DNA from: Verrucomicrobiia bacterium
GTDB lineage: Bacteria > Verrucomicrobiota > Verrucomicrobiia > Verrucomicrobiales > Akkermansiaceae
NCBI GenBank assembly: GCA_947462875.1
Contig: CANHQJ010000005.1
Coordinates: 124,001 to 188,000, forward strand
Length of the DNA stretch: 64,000 nt
Direction: 5' to 3'
In this document: one piece after another, positions 60,231 to 64,000 of the stretch
Layout: every line of letters starts with the position of its first letter
Position numbering within the stretch: the first letter of the stretch is position 1
Position numbers and translations under genes: made by a program
Notes under the pieces: generated by a model
Seen by the model: the letters and a program-made list of their open reading frames with translations, nothing else
Told to the model about the DNA's origin: nothing
The model's database searches: none

Positions 60231-62069
60231 ATGGCCACACGCCAAACAACCGAAACAAAAACAGCGCCCTTCGCCTTGCTCTGGCAGCAGATGCGGGGCT
60301 TCCGCGGCAAGTACGCGTGGGCCATCGCGGCGTTGTTTGTGTTCACCGCGATCAATTACATCACCCCGCTCATCGCCAGCGCGACGATCGATTTCGCGCT
60401 CTCGCAAAAGCCGAACGATAGCCCCCTCACCACCCGCATCATCGCGCTGATGGGCGACGCGAATTTTGTGAAGGAACGCTTGTGGTTTCCCGCACTGTTG
60501 ATGCTTTTGCTGACGATGATCGCCGGTGGATTCAGTTATCTGAAAGGCCGCTTCGCCGCCGAGGCATCGGATGGCATTGCTCGACGTCTCAAGGACCGCC
60601 TCTACGATCACTTGCAACGCCTGCCCGCCCGCTATCACGACCGCGCGGAAACCGGCGACCTCATCCAACGCTGCACCTCCGATGTGGAAACGCTCCGCCT
60701 CGCCCTAGCCGCGCAGGTGGTGGACATCAGCAATGCCATTCTTCTGCTGCTCACCGCGCTGCCCATCATGATTCTGTTGGATGGCCGCATGACGCTCGTT
60801 TCTTTCGCCCTCGTCGTGCCCATCATCGTCTTCGGTTACGTTTACATCGGCAAGGTGAAGCACCTCTTTGCCGAAGTCGCAGAGTCCGAGGGACAGGTCA
60901 CCCGCGTGGTGCAGGAAAATCTCACCGGCCTGCGCGTGGTGCGGGCGTTTGCGCGGCAGGATTTCGAAATCGCGAAATTCGCCGCGCCGAACCAGCTCTA
61001 CCGCGACCGCAGCCTGAAGCTCTTGCGCCTGATGTCTTGGTACTGGTCCACCTCGGATCTCATCGTGCTCACGCAGCAGGCCATCGTGCTGTTCACCGGC
61101 GCGTATTTCATTTCCCAAGGCACGCTCACGCTCGGCACCCTGTTCGCTTTCATCATGTTCCTGAACATGCTGCTGTGGCCGGTCAGGCAGATGGGGCGCA
61201 CGCTCACCGATCTAGGAAAATCCGCAGTCGCTCTGAACCGCATGGGAGAAATTTTATCCGAGCCGGAGGAAAGCACGCCGACCCGCCCCGTCCAGTCGCC
61301 TTCTCCCGCTGAGGGAAAAATCGAGGTCGCCGATCTCGTGTTCGCCTACACCGAGGAAACCGCCGCGCTCCATGGCATTTCCTTCACGGTCAAACCGGGC
61401 GAGACTCTCGCCATCCTCGGGCCTTCGGGTGCCGGGAAATCCACCATCATGCACTTGTTGCTGCGACTTTACGATTACTCGTCCGGCTCGATCCGATTCG
61501 ATGGCCACGAGCTAACAGATCTCGACCGCCAATGGGTGCGCTCGCAGTTCAGCGTGGTCATGCAGGAGCCGTTTCTGTTTTCGAAAACCATTGGTGAAAA
61601 CATCCGCCTCGGTCGCAGTGCCGCCGAGAACGAGGAACTTCACGAAGCCGCCCACCTCGCCGACATCCACGACACCATCCAGAGCTTTCCCGCGGCTTAC
61701 TCGACTCTCGTTGGCGAGCGCGGCGTGACTCTATCGGGTGGCCAACGCCAGCGCGTGGCACTCGCCAGAGCCTTGCTGCAAGACACGCCCGTGCTTCTGC
61801 TCGACGATGCCCTCAGCGCCGTCGATGCCGAAACCGAATCGACCATCCTCGATGCCCTGCGCCGCCGCCATGGCAAGCGCACCACCCTGGTCATCGCCCA
61901 CCGCCTATCCACATTGGCACATGCCGATAAAGTCATCGTGCTCGAAAAAGGCCGCATCATCCAGCACGGCACCCACGCCGAACTTTCCGCCCAAGACGGC
62001 CTCTACCGCCGCCTGTGGACCATCCAGAACGCCCTAGAAACCGAATTGGCAGAGGAGGCCACTCCATGA
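60231..62069 (+). CDS. ABC exporter half-transporter, degenerate NBD
   Basis: 612 residues: six membrane segments in the first 320 residues, then a nucleotide-binding domain. Walker A GPSGAGKST is at about 397-405, a canonical signature LSGGQRQRVALARA near 500, and Walker B LLLDDALSAVD near 525. The residue after the Walker B Asp is Asp where active ABC ATPases have Glu. The stop overlaps the start of the next half-transporter (ATGA), and the two should form a heterodimer of the type TM287/288 or LmrCD. The substrate, a drug, lipid or peptide, is unknown. Confidence 0.93.
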   Translation: MATRQTTETKTAPFALLWQQMRGFRGKYAWAIAALFVFTAINYITPLIASATIDFALSQKPNDSPLTTRIIALMGDANFVKERLWFPALLMLLLTMIAGGFSYLKGRFAAEASDGIARRLKDRLYDHLQRLPARYHDRAETGDLIQRCTSDVETLRLALAAQVVDISNAILLLLTALPIMILLDGRMTLVSFALVVPIIVFGYVYIGKVKHLFAEVAESEGQVTRVVQENLTGLRVVRAFARQDFEIAKFAAPNQLYRDRSLKLLRLMSWYWSTSDLIVLTQQAIVLFTGAYFISQGTLTLGTLFAFIMFLNMLLWPVRQMGRTLTDLGKSAVALNRMGEILSEPEESTPTRPVQSPSPAEGKIEVADLVFAYTEETAALHGISFTVKPGETLAILGPSGAGKSTIMHLLLRLYDYSSGSIRFDGHELTDLDRQWVRSQFSVVMQEPFLFSKTIGENIRLGRSAAENEELHEAAHLADIHDTIQSFPAAYSTLVGERGVTLSGGQRQRVALARALLQDTPVLLLDDALSAVDAETESTILDALRRRHGKRTTLVIAHRLSTLAHADKVIVLEKGRIIQHGTHAELSAQDGLYRRLWTIQNALETELAEEATP

Positions 62070-63919
62070 AAGACGAACCGCAGGAAGATGTTTTCAGCGA
62101 CAAGCTCGACCTGAGCTTGTGGGCGCGCGTGTTCCGTCACACCTTGCCCTACAAGCACCTCGTCGTACGACTCGCCCTTTCCGCCGTGGCCATCGCCATC
62201 GCGGATGCCAGCTTCGCGCTCGTCACCCGCTGGGCGGTGGATGATGTCGTGAAAGCCGGCAACGCGGTCAACCTCACGCCGCATATCGCGGTGTATGCGT
62301 TTCTCCTCATCTCGCTCGTCATCAGCGTGTGGGTGTTCATCAACTCCGCGGGCGGACTCTCGAACAACATGAGCCACGACATCCGCGCGGAATGTTTCAA
62401 GCGCATCCAGGAGCTGGAGTTCGCCTATTTCGATCACCGCCCCACCGGTTGGCTCATTTCCCGCCTCACCTCGGATTGCGACAAGCTCGCCCGCATCATC
62501 GCCTGGGGCAGTCTCGATCTGGTGTGGGCGTTCTGCCTCGTGATCATGATCGCCATCATTCTCATCGTGCTGCAGCCGGTGCTCGGGCTGCTCGTTCTCT
62601 CCGTCGTGCCGCCGCTCATTTGGATCAGCACGATTTTCCAGAAAAAACTCCTGCTCAGCTCACGCGACACCCGCAAGTTCAATTCAATGATCACCGCGTC
62701 CTTCGCCGAGGCCCTGCAAGGACTGCGAACTACTAAAACCCTAGTACGAGAGCAGGAAAACCTCCGCGAGTTCCAAGGCCTCTCTTCCCAAATGTATGGC
62801 GTTTCGATCCAAAACGCCCTGCAATCCGCCGTTTACATTCCCATCGTCCTGACCCTCGGCAGCCTCGCCGCAGGCATCGCCCTCTGGCGTGGCGGCGCGG
62901 GCGTGATCGATGGCACACTCACGCTCGGCACACTGGTGGCATTCATTTTCTACGCCGGCCAGTTCTTCAATCCCATCAACCAAATCGCCCAAGTCCTCGT
63001 GCAAATGCAAGGCGCGCAAGCCGCCGGCGAACGCGTGCTCAGCCTGCTCGCCACCGTGCCAGCCATCGGCGATAGCGAGGAAGTGATGGCAAAAATGCAA
63101 CAATGGGACAAGCCCGACCGCCCCGCCAACCTCGCGCCCGATGGCCATCCCGCAGGCATCGAAACGCTCGAATTCCGCCACGTCGATTTCGCCTACACCG
63201 ATGGCGAACCCGTGCTCAAGGATTTCAATCTCACCGTGCAAGCCGGCCAAACCATCGCCCTCGTCGGCGCCAGCGGCGGTGGCAAAAGCACCATCGTCAA
63301 CCTCGCCGCGCGATTCTACGAACCCACCGGCGGAAGCATCCTCGTCAACGGCCACGACCTGCGCGACCGCTCCCTCGCCTGGTATCAATCGAACCTCGGC
63401 ATCGTCCTGCAAGGCCCGCATTTGTTCAGCGGATCGGTGCGAGAAAACATCCGCTACGGCCGACTCGATGCCACCGATGAGGAAATGGAGCAAGCCGCCC
63501 GCAGCGTCAATGCCGATGACTTCATCCGTGCCCTCGAAAACGGCTACGACACCGATGTCGGCGAAGGCGGCAACCGCCTCTCCACCGGCCAAAAGCAACT
63601 CATCTCCTTCGCCCGCGCCCTCCTCGCCAACCCTCGGATTTTCATCATGGACGAAGCCACCTCCTCCATCGACACCGAGACCGAACAACTCATCCAACAA
63701 GGCCTCAAAGCCATCTTCCAGGGCCGCATCAGCTTCGTCATCGCCCACCGCCTCTCCACCATCCGCACCGCGGATCGCATCCTCGTCATCGAAAAAGGCC
63801 GCATCTTAGAAAGTGGCACCCACCAAGAACTTCTCGCCCACAAAGCCCACTACCACGCCCTCTACACCCACCAGTTCCAGCAGGAACGGGAAGCGAGGTT
63901 GTTTGAGGTGGGAGGATGA
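62066..63919 (+). CDS. ABC exporter half-transporter, partner with consensus Walker B
   Basis: 617 residues, translationally coupled to the previous gene by ATGA. Six membrane segments and a C-terminal NBD. Walker A is GASGGGKST (about 400-408). The signature is LSTGQKQLISFARAL (about 505), with Thr replacing the first Gly. Walker B FIMDEATSSID (about 525) has the catalytic Glu. The changed signature would face the degenerate Walker site of the partner, so one composite ATP site is degenerate and one is consensus. This matches asymmetric heterodimeric exporters. Three bases after the stop a further gene appears to begin. Confidence 0.93.
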   Translation: MKDEPQEDVFSDKLDLSLWARVFRHTLPYKHLVVRLALSAVAIAIADASFALVTRWAVDDVVKAGNAVNLTPHIAVYAFLLISLVISVWVFINSAGGLSNNMSHDIRAECFKRIQELEFAYFDHRPTGWLISRLTSDCDKLARIIAWGSLDLVWAFCLVIMIAIILIVLQPVLGLLVLSVVPPLIWISTIFQKKLLLSSRDTRKFNSMITASFAEALQGLRTTKTLVREQENLREFQGLSSQMYGVSIQNALQSAVYIPIVLTLGSLAAGIALWRGGAGVIDGTLTLGTLVAFIFYAGQFFNPINQIAQVLVQMQGAQAAGERVLSLLATVPAIGDSEEVMAKMQQWDKPDRPANLAPDGHPAGIETLEFRHVDFAYTDGEPVLKDFNLTVQAGQTIALVGASGGGKSTIVNLAARFYEPTGGSILVNGHDLRDRSLAWYQSNLGIVLQGPHLFSGSVRENIRYGRLDATDEEMEQAARSVNADDFIRALENGYDTDVGEGGNRLSTGQKQLISFARALLANPRIFIMDEATSSIDTETEQLIQQGLKAIFQGRISFVIAHRLSTIRTADRILVIEKGRILESGTHQELLAHKAHYHALYTHQFQQEREARLFEVGG

Positions 63920-63921
63920 AA

Positions 63922-64000
63922 ATGTTATCAAACGCAAACGGAAAACGGGACCCGTCAGTTTTGGCAAAGTATGAAGTGCGTTACCTCATCATCATTCTTC
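63922..64000 (+). CDS. Start of a further gene, cut by window end
   Basis: An open frame begins at ATG 63922, six bases after GGAGG (63911-63915); an in-frame ATG at 63916 overlaps the previous stop as ATGA. It reads MLSNANGKRDPSVLAKYEV and continues to the window edge. Coupling to the ABC genes suggests it belongs to the operon. Too short to name. Confidence 0.5.
   Translation, partial: MLSNANGKRDPSVLAKYEVRYLIIIL

Noticed and set aside
8253-61517. Recurring CCTAACA/TGTTAGG strings, often as a TTA Leu codon before G
   Set aside because: A rough count (about ten 7-mers) is near what base composition would give in 64 kb, and TTA codons in other contexts also occur. Not a convincing KOPS- or Chi-like motif without genome-wide statistics.

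Overview
The window looks like a chromosomal segment of a Gram-negative, aerobic, polymer-degrading bacterium of the PVC superphylum, most likely Verrucomicrobiota. Pointers to this are two large secreted proteins that combine a PVC-type heme-binding dehydrogenase propeller with cytochrome c (one also with a ThuA domain), a secreted ThuA protein, a sulfatase, a sialidase, a membrane-anchored solenoid of W..DP.AAA.W repeats, and a TonB-dependent receptor. The assignment rests on gene content only. I see no rRNA, CRISPR array, prophage or intact insertion sequence.

Layout. 1-3.0 kb: small hypothetical genes, an addiction-module antitoxin/ParE-like toxin pair, and a ThuA-like exported protein. 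3.0-4.6 kb: nrdR with a co-directional unknown gene and a small lipoprotein. 4.8-15.4 kb: redox and envelope functions (ThuA-dehydrogenase-cytochrome c protein, GltS, a second dehydrogenase-cytochrome c protein, an M20 deacylase, a mono-heme protein, Dtd). 15.4-25.9 kb: a DUF4332-like membrane protein, a NanM-like propeller fused to a sodium:solute symporter, a TIR-TM-toroid protein, a sialidase, a sulfatase and a YjdF-like membrane protein. 26.1-41.2 kb: a surface/export block with an alpha-solenoid protein, a very Asp-rich calcium-binding-repeat protein and a 4109-residue secreted giant built from MBG, YDG, RCC1, propeller-like and fibronectin-like modules. 41.9-50.2 kb: tRNA-Leu with anticodon AAG, an enoyl reductase-like protein, a lower-GC hypothetical gene, L25/Ctc, DeoC, a polytopic membrane protein and a secreted probable glycan-active protein. 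50.2-57.8 kb: a histone H1-like Lys/Ala repeat protein, GluQ, Mrp, a TonB receptor, an anti-sigma-toroid fusion with its ECF sigma factor, and a J-domain-like/IscA pair. 58.0-64.0 kb: a DUF3592 protein, a GNAT acetyltransferase, and an operon of SGNH hydrolase, heterodimeric ABC exporter and a further gene cut by the window end.

How the genes may work together. Sialidase, sulfatase, SGNH hydrolase and the NanM-symporter fusion suggest foraging on sulfated and sialylated glycans: Neu5Ac would be released outside, epimerised in the periplasm and imported with sodium. The ECF sigma/anti-sigma/TonB cluster resembles FecI-FecR-FecA cell-surface signalling, but the sensor is a ZAS zinc-finger anti-sigma domain joined through one membrane helix to an alpha/alpha-toroid (terpene-cyclase-like) domain. 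The TIR protein has the same plan: cytoplasmic signalling domain, single helix, extracytoplasmic toroid-like domain. These two membrane-spanning toroid proteins are the best candidates in the window for an undescribed signalling arrangement. All family assignments come from reading motifs in translated sequence; no database search was run.
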